64,000 nt of DNA from Escherichia boydii (GCA_041890495.1 CP169086.1:248001-312000); one strand, 5' to 3'. Positions 51,318-62,986 are shown, numbered from the stretch's first letter. Numbers and translations are program-made. The notes: generated from the sequence alone by a model not told the origin.

Positions 51318-53461
51318 TGGAAATGACATCAGCGTTTACCCTTAATGTTCGTCTGGACAACATTGCCGTTATCACCATCGACGTACCGGGTGAGAAAATG
51401 AATACCCTGAAGGCGGAGTTTGCCTCGCAGGTGCGCGCCATTATTAAGCAACTCCGTGAAAACAAAGAGTTGCGAGGCGTGGTGTTTGTCTCCGCTAAAC
51501 CGGACAACTTCATTGCTGGCGCAGACATCAACATGATCGGCAACTGCAAAACGGCGCAAGAAGCGGAAGCTCTGGCGCGGCAGGGCCAACAGTTGATGGC
51601 GGAGATTCATGCTTTGCCCATTCAGGTTATCGCGGCTATTCATGGCGCTTGCCTGGGTGGTGGGCTGGAGTTGGCGCTGGCGTGCCACGGTCGCGTTTGT
51701 ACTGACGATCCTAAAACGGTGCTCGGTTTGCCTGAAGTACAACTTGGATTGTTACCCGGTTCAGGCGGCACCCAGCGTTTACCGCGTCTGATAGGCGTCA
51801 GCACAGCATTAGAGATGATCCTCACCGGAAAACAACTTCGGGCGAAACAGGCATTAAAGCTGGGGCTGGTGGATGACGTTGTTCCGCACTCCATTCTGCT
51901 GGAAGCCGCTGTTGAGCTGGCAAAGAAGGAGCGCCCATCTTCCCGCCCTCTACCTGTACGCGAGCGTATTCTGGCGGGGCCGTTAGGTCGTGCGCTGCTG
52001 TTCAAAATGGTCGGCAAGAAAACAGAACACAAAACTCAAGGCAATTATCCGGCGACAGAACGCATCCTGGAGGTTGTTGAAACGGGATTAGCGCAGGGCA
52101 CCAGCAGCGGTTATGACGCCGAAGCTCGGGCGTTTGGCGAACTGGCGATGACGCCACAATCGCAGGCGCTGCGTAGTATCTTTTTTGCCAGTACGGACGT
52201 GAAGAAAGATCCCGGCAGTGATGCGCCGCCTGCGCCATTAAACAGCGTGGGGATTTTAGGTGGTGGCTTGATGGGCGGCGGTATTGCTTATGTCACTGCT
52301 TGTAAAGCGGGGATTCCGGTCAGAATTAAAGATATCAACCCGCAGGGCATAAATCATGCGCTGAAGTACAGTTGGGATCAGCTGGAGGGCAAAGTTCGCC
52401 GTCGTCATCTCAAAGCCAGCGAACGTGACAAACAGCTGGCATTAATCTCCGGAACGACGGACTATCGCGGCTTTGCCCATCGCGATCTGATTATTGAAGC
52501 GGTGTTTGAAAATCTCGAATTGAAACAACAGATGGTGGCGGAAGTTGAGCAAAATTGCGCCGCTCATACCATCTTTGCTTCGAATACGTCATCTTTACCG
52601 ATTGGTGATATCGCCGCTCACGCCACGCGACCTGAGCAAGTTATCGGCCTGCATTTCTTCAGTCCGGTGGAAAAAATGCCGCTGGTGGAGATTATTCCTC
52701 ATGCGGGGACATCGGCGCAAACCATCGCTACCACAGTAAAACTGGCGAAAAAACAGGGTAAAACGCCAATTGTCGTGCGTGACAAAGCCGGTTTTTACGT
52801 CAATCGCATCTTAGCGCCTTACATTAATGAAGCTATCCGCATGTTGACCCAAGGTGAACGGGTAGAGCACATTGATGCCGCGCTAGTGAAATTTGGTTTT
52901 CCGGTAGGCCCAATCCAACTTTTGGATGAGGTAGGAATCGACACCGGGACTAAAATTATTCCTGTACTGGAAGCCGCTTATGGAGAACGTTTTAGCGCGC
53001 CTGCAAATGTTGTTTCTTCAATTTTGAACGACGATCGCAAAGGCAGAAAAAATGGCCGGGGTTTCTATCTTTATGGTCAGAAAGGGCGTAAAAGCAAAAA
53101 ACAGGTCGATCCCGCCATTTACCCGCTGATTGGCACACAAGGGCAGGGGCGAATCTCCGCACCGCAGGTTGCTGAACGGTGTGTGATGTTGATGCTGAAT
53201 GAAGCAGTACGTTGTGTTGATGAGCAGGTTATCCGTAGCGTGCGTGACGGGGATATTGGCGCGGTATTTGGCATTGGTTTTCCGCCATTTCTCGGTGGAC
53301 CGTTCCGCTATATCGATTCTCTCGGCGCGGGCGAAGTGGTTGCAATAATGCAACGACTTGCCACGCAGTATGGTTCCCGTTTTACCCCTTGCGAGCGTTT
53401 GGTCGAGATGGGCGCGCGTGGGGAAAGTTTTTGGAAAACAACTGCAACTGACCTGCAATAA
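51317..53461 (+). CDS. fadJ: Fatty acid oxidation complex alpha subunit FadJ
   Basis: This 714-residue fusion combines enoyl-CoA hydratase ([15 protein letters not shown] with oxyanion-hole residues; [17 protein letters not shown]) and 3-hydroxyacyl-CoA dehydrogenase ([16 protein letters not shown] nucleotide-binding motif; [15 protein letters not shown]). It works with FadI in anaerobic beta-oxidation. The length equals the E. coli protein. It is controlled from the fadI promoter by FadR. Confidence 0.97.
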
Positions 53462-53663
53462 GAAGGTCAAAGCTATATGAATCCGCGCTGAATGGCGGAG
53501 TGTTGGTCAAAATGTAAACGCATATTGACTATACTTACGCCATTGAGGTAAAAAACAGCGTTTCATTCGGTGAATGGATAAGGCACAATGCCGGCCACCG
53601 TTTTCTTTCTCTGGTTTCAGATGAAAGAAAACGGGCGAATCTGGTTAACAAAAGCGGTGCAAT

Positions 53664-54149
53664 ATGCAAGTTTTTATCATGCGTCACGGCGACGCAGCCC
53701 TCGATGCCGCCAGTGATTCCGTTCGTCCTCTGACCACTAATGGTTGTGACGAATCTCGCCTGATGGCGAACTGGCTGAAAGGTCAAAAAGTGGAAATCGA
53801 ACGCGTTCTGGTGAGCCCGTTCCTGCGAGCCGAGCAAACACTGGAAGAAGTAGGGGATTGTCTGAACCTGCCTTCCAGTGCAGAAGTTCTGCCGGAGTTA
53901 ACGCCCTGCGGCGATGTTGGTCTGGTCAGTGCCTATTTGCAGGCGTTGACCAATGAAGGTGTTGCTTCCGCGCTGGTCATTTCCCACCTGCCACTGGTTG
54001 GCTATCTGGTATCTGAGCTGTGCCCGGGCGAGACTCCGCCGATGTTCACGACATCCGCCATTGCCAATGTTTCTCTCGACGAAACGGGCAAAGGTGTCTT
54101 CAACTGGCAAATGAGTCCGTGCAACCTGAAGATGGCAAAAGCCATCTGA
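53664..54149 (+). CDS. sixA: Phosphohistidine phosphatase SixA
   Basis: This 161-residue member of the histidine phosphatase superfamily starts MQVFIMRHGDAALDA with the catalytic RHG motif (His8). In E. coli it removes phosphate from histidine in phosphotransfer proteins (reported for ArcB and for the nitrogen-related PTS protein NPr). The second conserved histidine is in VISHLPLVGYL. It is intact and followed by the convergent smrB. Confidence 0.95.
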   Translation: MQVFIMRHGDAALDAASDSVRPLTTNGCDESRLMANWLKGQKVEIERVLVSPFLRAEQTLEEVGDCLNLPSSAEVLPELTPCGDVGLVSAYLQALTNEGVASALVISHLPLVGYLVSELCPGETPPMFTTSAIANVSLDETGKGVFNWQMSPCNLKMAKAI

Positions 54150-54194
54150 CGTGACGTGCGATATGGCGGGGGCAATGTGCTTCCCGCCATTCTC

Positions 54195-54746
54195 TCAGGG
54201 CAACTCCGGCGGCAGCCACTCTTCGACTTCAATCAACACCAACAACGCCGCATCACCGCCATACTCTTTTGGTGCCTGATGAAAGGCCATCACATGCGGA
54301 TGTTGTGCCAGCCACAGCGGTGTTTGTTGCTTCAAAATATGCTTCCCGTGCCCATGCATCACGCAGGCGCAAAACACATGTTCACGGCGGCAGGCGGCAA
54401 TCAACGCCCCCAGTTCCTGCTTGGCCTGCAGCTGCGTCAGACCGTGTAAATCCAAAAACAACTCCGGCGAATAATCGCCACGGCGCAGTTTCTTCGCCTC
54501 AAAATGGCTGACATCCGGGCGAACATATTTCACCGGACCTTCGGTATTTAATAACGGCTGAAACTCATCGGAGAAATAATGGCTGGCATCAGCCTGCTCC
54601 TGGATCAAGCGTTTCACCGGCACTTCGCTGATTTTTTTACGCTGCGGTCGGTGGACAATCGTGTCCTGCTTAATCTTGCGAGTCCCCGCCATCAACTGGC
54701 GAAACAGAGCCTGGTCCTCCTCGCTAAGTGTTGTTTTCTTTTTCAT
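54195..54746 (-). CDS. smrB: Ribosome rescue endonuclease SmrB
   Basis: This 183-residue Smr-domain endonuclease cleaves mRNA between collided ribosomes. The N-terminal extension contains the ribosome-interacting part ([20 protein letters not shown]). The Smr domain shows [19 protein letters not shown] and the active [12 protein letters not shown] motif. It is intact and matches E. coli SmrB (YfcN). It is divergent from prmB. Confidence 0.95.
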
Positions 54747-54911
54747 TTATCTGTCTCTATTTCTAATTTTCCTACAGTTTACCCGACTCGTAGCGCAATC
54801 GATCGTTTTAAACGTATTTTTCCTCACTCACCGCGCGTGAATGCTGATTTATCGTCATCTTCATGGCAAACTAGCCGCCGAAATTATTGCGATCATGCCC
54901 TGGAGGAATAC

Positions 54912-55844
54912 GTGGATAAAATTTTCGTTGATGAAGCAGTAAATGAGCTGCAAACCATTCAGGACATGTTGCGCTGGTCGGTGAGCCGCTTCAGCGCGGC
55001 AAATATCTGGTACGGTCACGGTACCGATAACCCGTGGGATGAAGCCGTACAGCTGGTGTTGCCTTCGCTCTACCTGCCGCTGGATATTCCGGAAGATATG
55101 CGCACCGCGCGTCTGACCTCCAGCGAAAAACACCGTATTGTTGAACGCGTGATCCGCCGCGTCAATGAACGCATTCCGGTGGCTTACCTGACCAACAAAG
55201 CGTGGTTCTGCGGCCATGAATTTTACGTCGATGAACGCGTGCTGGTGCCGCGCTCGCCGATTGGTGAACTGATCAACAATAAATTTGCCGGACTTATCAG
55301 CAAGCAACCGCAGCATATTTTAGATATGTGTACTGGTAGCGGCTGCATCGCCATTGCCTGTGCTTATGCCTTCCCGGATGCAGAAGTCGACGCGGTGGAT
55401 ATCTCTCCAGACGCGCTGGCGGTTGCTGAACAGAACATCGAAGAACACGGTCTGATCCACAACGTCATTCCGATTCGTTCCGATCTGTTCCGCGACTTGC
55501 CGAAAGTGCAGTACGACCTGATTGTCACTAACCCGCCGTATGTCGATGCGGAAGATATGTCCGACCTGCCAAACGAATACCGCCACGAGCCGGAACTGGG
55601 CCTGGCATCTGGCACTGACGGCCTGAAACTGACGCGTCGCATTCTCGGTAACGCGGCAGATTACCTTGCTGATGATGGCGTGTTGATTTGTGAAGTCGGC
55701 AACAGCATGGTACATCTTATGGAACAATATCCGGATGTTCCGTTCACCTGGCTGGAGTTTGATAACGGCGGCGATGGTGTGTTTATGCTCACCAAAGAGC
55801 AGCTTATTGCCGCACGAGAACATTTCGCGATTTATAAAGATTAA
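54912..55844 (+). CDS. prmB: 50S ribosomal protein L3 glutamine methyltransferase PrmB
   Basis: This 310-residue SAM-dependent methyltransferase modifies a glutamine of ribosomal protein L3. The SAM motif is [15 protein letters not shown] and the catalytic NPPY is in [13 protein letters not shown]. The GTG at 54912, preceded by GGAGG, is the expected start (the protein begins [14 protein letters not shown]); open frame further upstream overlaps smrB antisense. It leads the prmB-aroC-mepA-yfcA-epmC gene series. Confidence 0.95.
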
Positions 55845-55878
55845 GTAAACACGCAAACACAACAATAACGGAGCCGTG

Positions 55879-56964
55879 ATGGCTGGAAACACAATTGGAC
55901 AACTCTTTCGCGTAACCACCTTCGGCGAATCGCACGGGCTGGCGCTCGGCTGCATCGTCGATGGTGTTCCGCCAGGCATTCCGCTGACGGAAGCGGACCT
56001 GCAACATGACCTCGACCGTCGTCGCCCTGGGACATCGCGCTATACCACCCAGCGCCGCGAGCCGGATCAGGTCAAAATTCTCTCCGGTGTTTTTGAAGGC
56101 GTTACTACCGGCACCAGCATTGGCTTGTTGATCGAAAACACTGACCAGCGCTCTCAGGATTACAGTGCGATTAAGGACGTTTTCCGTCCAGGCCATGCCG
56201 ATTACACCTACGAACAAAAATACGGTCTGCGCGATTATCGCGGCGGTGGACGTTCTTCCGCCCGCGAAACCGCCATGCGCGTGGCGGCAGGAGCTATTGC
56301 CAAAAAATATCTCGCCGAGAAATTTGGTATTGAAATCCGTGGCTGCCTGACCCAGATGGGCGACATTCCGCTGGATATCAAAGACTGGTCGCAGGTCGAG
56401 CAAAATCCGTTTTTTTGCCCGGACCCCGACAAAATCGACGCGTTAGACGAGTTGATGCGTGCGCTGAAAAAAGAGGGCGACTCCATCGGCGCTAAAGTCA
56501 CCGTTGTTGCCAGTGGCGTTCCTGCCGGACTTGGCGAGCCGGTCTTTGACCGCCTGGATGCTGACATCGCCCATGCGCTGATGAGCATCAACGCGGTGAA
56601 AGGCGTGGAAATTGGCGACGGCTTTGACGTGGTGGCGCTGCGCGGCAGCCAGAACCGCGATGAAATCACCAAAGACGGTTTCCAGAGCAACCATGCGGGC
56701 GGCATTCTCGGCGGTATCAGCAGCGGGCAGCAAATCATTGCCCATATGGCGCTGAAACCGACCTCCAGCATTACCGTGCCGGGTCGTACCATTAACCGCT
56801 TTGGCGAAGAAGTTGAGATGATCACCAAAGGCCGTCACGATCCCTGTGTCGGGATCCGCGCAGTGCCGATCGCAGAAGCGATGCTGGCGATCGTTTTAAT
56901 GGATCACCTGTTACGGCAACGGGCGCAAAATGCCGATGTGAAGACTGATATTCCACGCTGGTAA
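55879..56964 (+). CDS. aroC: Chorismate synthase AroC
   Basis: This 361-residue enzyme makes chorismate from EPSP, the last shared step of aromatic amino acid synthesis, using reduced FMN. Signatures are GESHGLALGCIVDGVP near the N-terminus, the DYRGGGRSSARETAMRVAAG block and the C-terminal RHDPCVGIRAVPIAEA. I chose the ATG at 55879 (MAGNTIGQLFRVTTFG). It follows prmB by 34 bases and precedes mepA by 3. Confidence 0.97.
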   Translation: MAGNTIGQLFRVTTFGESHGLALGCIVDGVPPGIPLTEADLQHDLDRRRPGTSRYTTQRREPDQVKILSGVFEGVTTGTSIGLLIENTDQRSQDYSAIKDVFRPGHADYTYEQKYGLRDYRGGGRSSARETAMRVAAGAIAKKYLAEKFGIEIRGCLTQMGDIPLDIKDWSQVEQNPFFCPDPDKIDALDELMRALKKEGDSIGAKVTVVASGVPAGLGEPVFDRLDADIAHALMSINAVKGVEIGDGFDVVALRGSQNRDEITKDGFQSNHAGGILGGISSGQQIIAHMALKPTSSITVPGRTINRFGEEVEMITKGRHDPCVGIRAVPIAEAMLAIVLMDHLLRQRAQNADVKTDIPRW

Positions 56965-56967
56965 AAA

Positions 56968-57792
56968 ATGAATAAAACCGCGATTGCGCTGCTGGCTCTG
57001 CTTGCCAGTAGCGCCAGCCTGGCAGCGACGCCGTGGCAAAAAATAACCCAACCTGTGCCGGGTAGCGCACAATCGATAGGCAGTTTTTCTAATGGCTGTA
57101 TTGTCGGCGCTGACACGCTGCCGATACAGTCCGAACATTATCAGGTCATGCGTACCGATCAGCGTCGCTATTTCGGTCACCCGGATCTGGTGATGTTTAT
57201 CCAGCGTCTGAGTAGCCAGGTGAGCAATCTGGGCATGGGTACGGTGCTGATTGGCGATATGGGGATGCCCGCTGGTGGGCGTTTCAACGGCGGTCATGCC
57301 AGCCACCAGACCGGACTGGATGTCGATATCTTTCTGCAACTGCCGAAAACTCGCTGGACCTCCGCGCAGCTCTTGCGCCCGCAAGCACTGGACTTAGTTT
57401 CCCGCGACGGTAAACACGTTGTCTCCACGCTGTGGAAGCCAGAAATTTTCAGCTTGATCAAACTCGCCGCCCAGGACAAAGACGTCACGCGCATTTTTGT
57501 TAATCCGGCGATTAAACAACAACTTTGCCTTGATGCGGGCACCGATCGCGACTGGTTGCGCAAAGTGCGACCCTGGTTCCAGCATCGCGCGCATATGCAT
57601 GTACGATTACGTTGCCCTGCCGATAGTCTGGAGTGTGAAGATCAACCTTTACCGCCATCAGGCGATGGTTGCGGGGCAGAACTGCAAAGCTGGTTTGAAC
57701 CTCCAAAACCGGGAACAACAAAGCCTGAGAAGAAGACACCGCCTCCGTTGCCGCCTTCCTGCCAGGCGCTACTGGATGAGCACGTGATCTAA
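56968..57792 (+). CDS. mepA: Penicillin-insensitive murein endopeptidase MepA
   Basis: This 274-residue periplasmic enzyme cuts D-alanyl-meso-diaminopimelyl crosslinks in peptidoglycan. It has a signal peptide ([14 protein letters not shown]), zinc ligands in the motif [14 protein letters not shown] (His and Asp) and a later HMHVRL motif. Six cysteines should form disulfides. It starts 3 bases after aroC and overlaps yfcA by one base. Confidence 0.96.
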
Positions 57793-58601
57793 TGGAAACG
57801 TTTAATAGCCTGTTTATGGTTTCCCCGCTGTTGCTGGGAGTTCTCTTTTTTGTCGCCATGCTGGCGGGATTTATCGACTCGATTGCCGGTGGCGGTGGGT
57901 TACTCACCATTCCGGCATTGATGGCAGCGGGGATGTCTCCCGCTAATGCGCTGGCAACCAATAAACTGCAAGCCTGCGGCGGCTCTATTTCCGCTACTAT
58001 CTACTTTATTCGCCGCAAAGTGGTTAGTTTAAGCGATCAGAAACTCAATATCGCCATGACCTTTGTCGGCTCAATGAGCGGCGCACTGCTGGTGCAATAC
58101 GTTCAGGCTGATGTCTTACGGCAGATTTTGCCCATTCTGGTAATTTGTATCGGCCTCTATTTCTTGCTGATGCCAAAGCTAGGTGAAGAAGACCGCCAGC
58201 GCCGGATGTACGGTTTACCCTTCGCGTTAATAGCCGGTGGCTGCGTCGGTTTTTATGATGGATTCTTTGGCCCGGCTGCCGGGTCGTTTTACGCGCTGGC
58301 CTTCGTTACGCTGTGCGGATTTAACCTCGCCAAAGCCACGGCTCACGCCAAATTACTCAACGCAACGTCAAACATCGGCGGTTTACTGCTGTTTATTCTC
58401 GGCGGCAAAGTGATTTGGGCGACGGGCTTTGTCATGCTGGTGGGGCAGTTCCTCGGCGCGCGCATGGGTTCACGACTGGTGTTGAGCAAAGGACAAAAGC
58501 TGATCCGCCCGATGATTGTTATCGTCTCGGCGGTGATGAGTGCCAAATTACTTTACGACAGCCACGGACAGGAGATCCTCCACTGGTTGGGGATGAACTA
58601 A
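57792..58601 (+). CDS. yfcA: TSUP/TauE-family inner membrane protein YfcA
   Basis: This 269-residue membrane protein with about eight helices belongs to the TauE/SafE (TSUP) family of anion or sulfur-compound exporters. The typical motif GFIDSIAGGGGLLTIPALMA is near the N-terminus and a second copy, FYDGFFGPAAGSFYALAFV, begins the C-terminal half. The substrate is unknown. It overlaps both neighbours by one base. Confidence 0.94.
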   Translation: METFNSLFMVSPLLLGVLFFVAMLAGFIDSIAGGGGLLTIPALMAAGMSPANALATNKLQACGGSISATIYFIRRKVVSLSDQKLNIAMTFVGSMSGALLVQYVQADVLRQILPILVICIGLYFLLMPKLGEEDRQRRMYGLPFALIAGGCVGFYDGFFGPAAGSFYALAFVTLCGFNLAKATAHAKLLNATSNIGGLLLFILGGKVIWATGFVMLVGQFLGARMGSRLVLSKGQKLIRPMIVIVSAVMSAKLLYDSHGQEILHWLGMN

Positions 58602-59149
58602 TGAACAGTACACACCACTACGAGCAGTTGATTGAAATTTTTAATAGCTGCTTTGCCGATGATTTTAATACCCGTCTGATTAAAGGCGACGACGAACCGA
58701 TCTATCTTCCTGCTGATGCGGAAGTACCGTATAACCGAATCGTCTTTGCTCATGGCTTTTATGCCAGCGCAATTCATGAGATTTCGCACTGGTGTATTGC
58801 CGGGAAAGCGCGCCGTGAGCTGGTTGATTTCGGCTACTGGTATTGCCCGGACGGACGCGATGCCCAAACGCAAAGCCAGTTTGAAGATGTTGAAGTGAAG
58901 CCGCAGGCGCTCGACTGGTTGTTCTGTGTGGCGGCGGGATATCCGTTTAACGTCAGTTGCGACAATCTGGAAGGGGATTTCGAACCGGATCGTGTGGTGT
59001 TTCAACGGCGAGTACATGCGCAGGTGATGGATTATCTGACAAATGGCATTCCGGAACGTCCGGCACGCTTCATTAAAGCACTACAAAATTATTATCACAC
59101 GCCGGAACTTACGGCGGAACAGTTCCCGTGGCCGGAAGCGCTCAACTGA
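58601..59149 (+). CDS. epmC: Elongation factor P hydroxylase EpmC
   Basis: This 182-residue enzyme hydroxylates the modified lysine of elongation factor P after EpmA and EpmB have acted. The metal-binding HEISHW motif (IHEISHWCIAGKARRE) is present. It starts in the overlap TAATG with yfcA. The length equals E. coli EpmC (YfcM). Confidence 0.95.
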   Translation: MNSTHHYEQLIEIFNSCFADDFNTRLIKGDDEPIYLPADAEVPYNRIVFAHGFYASAIHEISHWCIAGKARRELVDFGYWYCPDGRDAQTQSQFEDVEVKPQALDWLFCVAAGYPFNVSCDNLEGDFEPDRVVFQRRVHAQVMDYLTNGIPERPARFIKALQNYYHTPELTAEQFPWPEALN

Positions 59150-59182
59150 AGCCAGCGCCACGTTTTACAATGAGGAAAGAAG

Positions 59183-59461
59183 ATGATCGCGGAGTTTGAA
59201 TCACGCATTCTGGCATTAATCGACGGTATGGTTGACCATGCCAGTGATGATGAGTTGTTTGCCAGTGGGTATTTGCGTGGCCACCTGACATTAGCCATCG
59301 CAGAACTGGAAAGTGGTGATGACCACTCCGCTCAGGCGGTGCATACGACCGTTAGCCAGAGTCTGGAAAAAGCCATTGGTGCTGGTGAATTGTCGCCGCG
59401 TGACCAGGCGCTGGTGACCGATATGTGGGAAAACCTGTTTCAGCAGGCGTCACAGCAGTAA
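59183..59461 (+). CDS. yfcL: YfcL family protein
   Basis: This 92-residue acidic helical protein ([20 protein letters not shown] onward) matches E. coli YfcL. Function unknown. AGGAAAG precedes the start. A REP-type repeat follows. Confidence 0.92.
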
Positions 59462-59480
59462 GTTGCGGCGTCTGGAGCAG

Positions 59481-59570
<90 letters not shown>

Positions 59571-59581
59571 GCGAGAGCAGA

Positions 59582-61647
59582 TTACCCCGCCTTAACCGCT
59601 TTACCCTTCAACAATTTCCGCACCCATAACCGATTCGGGTTTAACGCCGCCAGCGTACTGGCATCCATCGGAATCGGTTCGTCGCTCATCTGCGCCGCCA
59701 GAATCTCGGCACACAGCGGGGCAGAACACAAACCGCGAGAACCTAAAGCCGCAAACATAAAGAGATCGTCAAAAACCGGCGCGCTTACCGCCTCATCTTT
59801 CTGCTCCGCCAACGACGCATATTCCACGAGTGTTGCCTCATAATCGGGAACATTGCCTACCATTGGCAGATGATCGCGGGTGGCACAACGCACACCGCAG
59901 CGCGCCTCTTTATCACTGACATCAACCTCTTTTGCCCACTGTGCCTGCGGGAAACAATCAATCAACCGCTGGCGATTCTGCTGCTGATCGTCCTCACTGT
60001 ACGCCGTATCTTCGCTGCCGCGATGATAACTGGCACCAATACAATGATGTTGATTCGCCGGATTTTGTGGCGTGAGATAACCGTCATAGCACAGCACCTG
60101 CTTCAGCTCTGCCAATTCCGGCGTTGTCGGAATATGGCTGACCTGCCCGGCAACCGAATACACCGGGAGAGTCGACGTTTGGCTGAATCGGCTGATTTGA
60201 TGCCCGTTCGCCAGTACCACTACGCTGTGTGTTGCTTGCTGATCTCCTGCAAAATTCAACAACCAACAGTCATCCTTACGGATAAATTCTGTAACTGATA
60301 TTGATAATAAATCTGCAAACCCTGCTGTTGCGCCAGTTCCAGCACATTACGGGTCAGTTCTGCTGGGCACAGCCAACCACCTTGCGGATAAGTAATGCCG
60401 CTGCAATTTGTCGCAACGCCCGTAATTTGTTCAACCGCATTTGCCTCAACGGCTACAGCCAGTTCTGCGGGTAAATCCATTGACAACATCTGTGCGATTT
60501 TATGCTGGCTTTTCTCATCCCAGCCTAACTGCGTGACGCCGCACCAGTCATGATCAAATTTAACGGGTAATTGGTCGTAAAACCGACGAGCAAAAGTAAA
60601 CGCATTAGAGAAAAAGCGGTTTAGCGCCTCATCGTGTTTGCTTAATAACGGATACAGCGCCCCCTGGCGATTGCCGGAAGCACCCAGTGCGGGGGCCTCA
60701 TCCGCGCAATAAAGCGTTACCTGCCAGCCGCGCCGTAATAGCGCCAGCGACAACAACGCGCTGGCAATACCACCGCCGATAATCGCCGCTTCCCGTTTGC
60801 TGCTGCCCGTGCGGTTAAACCACGGCGCGGAGCAGGGGAGCGGTAATGTCTGTTCCATCACCCCGCAAAGCATTTCCCGTTTGCGCCCAAAGCCCTTACG
60901 TTTTTGCATCGTGAATCCGGCGTCCTGCAAACCGCGGCGGACAAAACCGGCAGACGTAAATGTCGCCAGCGTGCCGCCCGGACGCGCCAACCTTGCCATG
61001 GCGTTAAACAGATTTTGCGTCCACATATCCGGGTTTTTCGCTGGCGCAAAGCCGTCCAGAAACCAGGCATCTACTTTTTGATTTAGCGAATCGTCCAGTT
61101 GGCTGGTCAGTTCGTTAATATCGCCAAACCATAAATCCAGCGTCACGCGGCCTGCATCGAGCAATAAACGATGGCAACCGGGCAAGGGCATTGGCCACTG
61201 CGCCTGAAGTTGTTCTGCCCACGGAGCCAGTTCCGGCCAATGTTGATGCGCTAAGGCTAAATCCGCACGGGTGAGGGGAAATTTCTCAAAACTAATGAAA
61301 TGTAAGCGTTGTAATTGCGCTTGCGGATGCGCTTCGCGAAACTGATCAAATGCCTGCCATAGCGTCAGGAAGTTTAATCCGGTGCCGAAGCCGCTCTCTG
61401 CTACCACAAACAGAGGATGTGGATGCTCAGGAAAGCGTACCTCTAATTGGTTGCCTCCCAGAAAAACATAACGCGTCTCTTCCAGCCCGTTATCGTTGGA
61501 AAAATAGACATCGTCAAAATCTCGGGAAACAGGTGTACCCTCAGCATTAAATTCGAGGTTGGCAGGTTGTATGGAGTAGTGTTTCACGTAAGTTACTCGT
61601 CTTACAGGCGGTGGCTCGATCTTAGCGATGTGTGTAAGGCTGCGCAA
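59582..61647 (-). pseudogene. mnmC: tRNA modification enzyme MnmC, split by a one-base deletion
   Basis: MnmC is a two-domain enzyme (about 668 residues) that completes mnm5s2U at the wobble position of several tRNAs. The first frame (61647-60256) holds the whole methyltransferase domain (VVAESGFGTGLNFLTLWQAF; WFLDGFAPAKNPDMW) and the beginning of the FAD oxidoreductase (AIIGGGIASALLSLALLRRG). It ends at [12 protein letters not shown] because one C is missing near 60285 (TCCGT where TCCCGT is expected). The remainder of the FAD domain lies in the next frame (60262-59582). The methyltransferase part may still be made. Confidence 0.9.
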
Positions 61648-61662
61648 ATTTCTCTATTAAAT

Positions 61663-61698
61663 GGCTGATCGGACTTGTTCGGCGTACAAGTGTACGCT
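61663..61698 (+). promoter_or_regulatory. FadR site and FabR palindrome upstream of fabB
   Basis: GGCTGATCGGACTTGTT (61663-61679) fits the FadR consensus and is directly followed by the palindrome GCGTACAAGTGTACGC (61682-61697), which fits the FabR operator. In E. coli FadR activates and FabR represses fabB. The order and spacing match the known promoter. Confidence 0.85.
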
Positions 61699-61745
61699 AT
61701 TGTGCATTCGAAACTTACTCTATGTGCGACTTACAGAGGTATTGA

Positions 61746-62966
61746 ATGAAACGTGCAGTGATTACTGGCCTGGGCATTGTTTCCAGCATCGGTAATAACC
61801 AGCAGGAAGTCCTGGCATCTCTGCGTGAAGGACGTTCAGGGATCACTTTCTCTCAGGAGCTAAAGGATTCCGGCATGCGTAGCCACGTCTGGGGCAACGT
61901 AAAACTGGATACCACTGGCCTCATTGACCGCAAAGTTGTGCGCTTTATGAGCGACGCATCCATTTATGCATTCCTTTCTATGGAGCAGGCAATCGCTGAT
62001 GCGGGCCTCTCTCCGGAAGCTTACCAGAATAACCCGCGCGTTGGCCTGATTGCAGGTTCCGGCGGCGGCTCCCCGCGTTTCCAGGTGTTCGGCGCTGACG
62101 CAATGCGCGGCCCGCGCGGCCTGAAAGCGGTTGGCCCGTATGTGGTCACCAAAGCGATGGCATCCGGCGTTTCTGCCTGCCTCGCCACCCCGTTTAAAAT
62201 TCATGGCGTTAACTACTCCATCAGCTCCGCGTGTGCGACTTCCGCACACTGTATCGGTAACGCAGTAGAGCAGATCCAACTGGGCAAACAGGACATCGTG
62301 TTTGCTGGCGGCGGCGAAGAGCTGTGCTGGGAAATGGCTTGCGAATTCGACGCAATGGGTGCGCTGTCTACTAAATACAACGACACCCCGGAAAAAGCCT
62401 CCCGTACTTACGACGCTCACCGTGACGGTTTCGTTATCGCTGGCGGCGGCGGTATGGTAGTGGTTGAAGAGCTGGAACACGCGCTGGCGCGTGGTGCTCA
62501 CATCTATGCTGAAATCGTTGGCTACGGCGCAACCTCTGATGGTGCAGACATGGTTGCTCCGTCTGGCGAAGGCGCAGTACGCTGCATGAAGATGGCGATG
62601 CATGGCGTTGATACCCCAATCGATTACCTGAACTCCCACGGTACTTCGACTCCGGTTGGCGACGTGAAAGAGCTGGCAGCTATCCGTGAAGTGTTCGGCG
62701 ATAAGAGCCCGGCGATTTCTGCAACCAAAGCCATGACCGGTCACTCTCTGGGCGCTGCTGGCGTACAGGAAGCTATCTACTCTCTGCTGATGCTGGAACA
62801 CGGCTTTATCGCCCCGAGCATCAACATTGAAGAGCTGGACGAGCAGGCTGCAGGTCTGAACATCGTGACCGAAACGACCGATCGCGAACTGACCACCGTT
62901 ATGTCTAACAGCTTCGGCTTCGGCGGCACCAACGCCACGCTGGTAATGCGCAAGCTGAAAGAATAA
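61746..62966 (+). CDS. fabB: 3-oxoacyl-[acyl-carrier-protein] synthase I FabB
   Basis: This 406-residue condensing enzyme elongates saturated and, essentially, unsaturated fatty acids. The catalytic cysteine is in SSACATSAHC, and the two histidines in NSHGTSTPVGD and TGHSLGAAG. The length and sequence fit E. coli FabB. It is divergent from mnmC and controlled by FadR and FabR sites. A terminator follows the stop. Confidence 0.97.
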   Translation: MKRAVITGLGIVSSIGNNQQEVLASLREGRSGITFSQELKDSGMRSHVWGNVKLDTTGLIDRKVVRFMSDASIYAFLSMEQAIADAGLSPEAYQNNPRVGLIAGSGGGSPRFQVFGADAMRGPRGLKAVGPYVVTKAMASGVSACLATPFKIHGVNYSISSACATSAHCIGNAVEQIQLGKQDIVFAGGGEELCWEMACEFDAMGALSTKYNDTPEKASRTYDAHRDGFVIAGGGGMVVVEELEHALARGAHIYAEIVGYGATSDGADMVAPSGEGAVRCMKMAMHGVDTPIDYLNSHGTSTPVGDVKELAAIREVFGDKSPAISATKAMTGHSLGAAGVQEAIYSLLMLEHGFIAPSINIEELDEQAAGLNIVTETTDRELTTVMSNSFGFGGTNATLVMRKLKE

Positions 62967-62986
62967 TCGCATTATGTTTGATTCAG

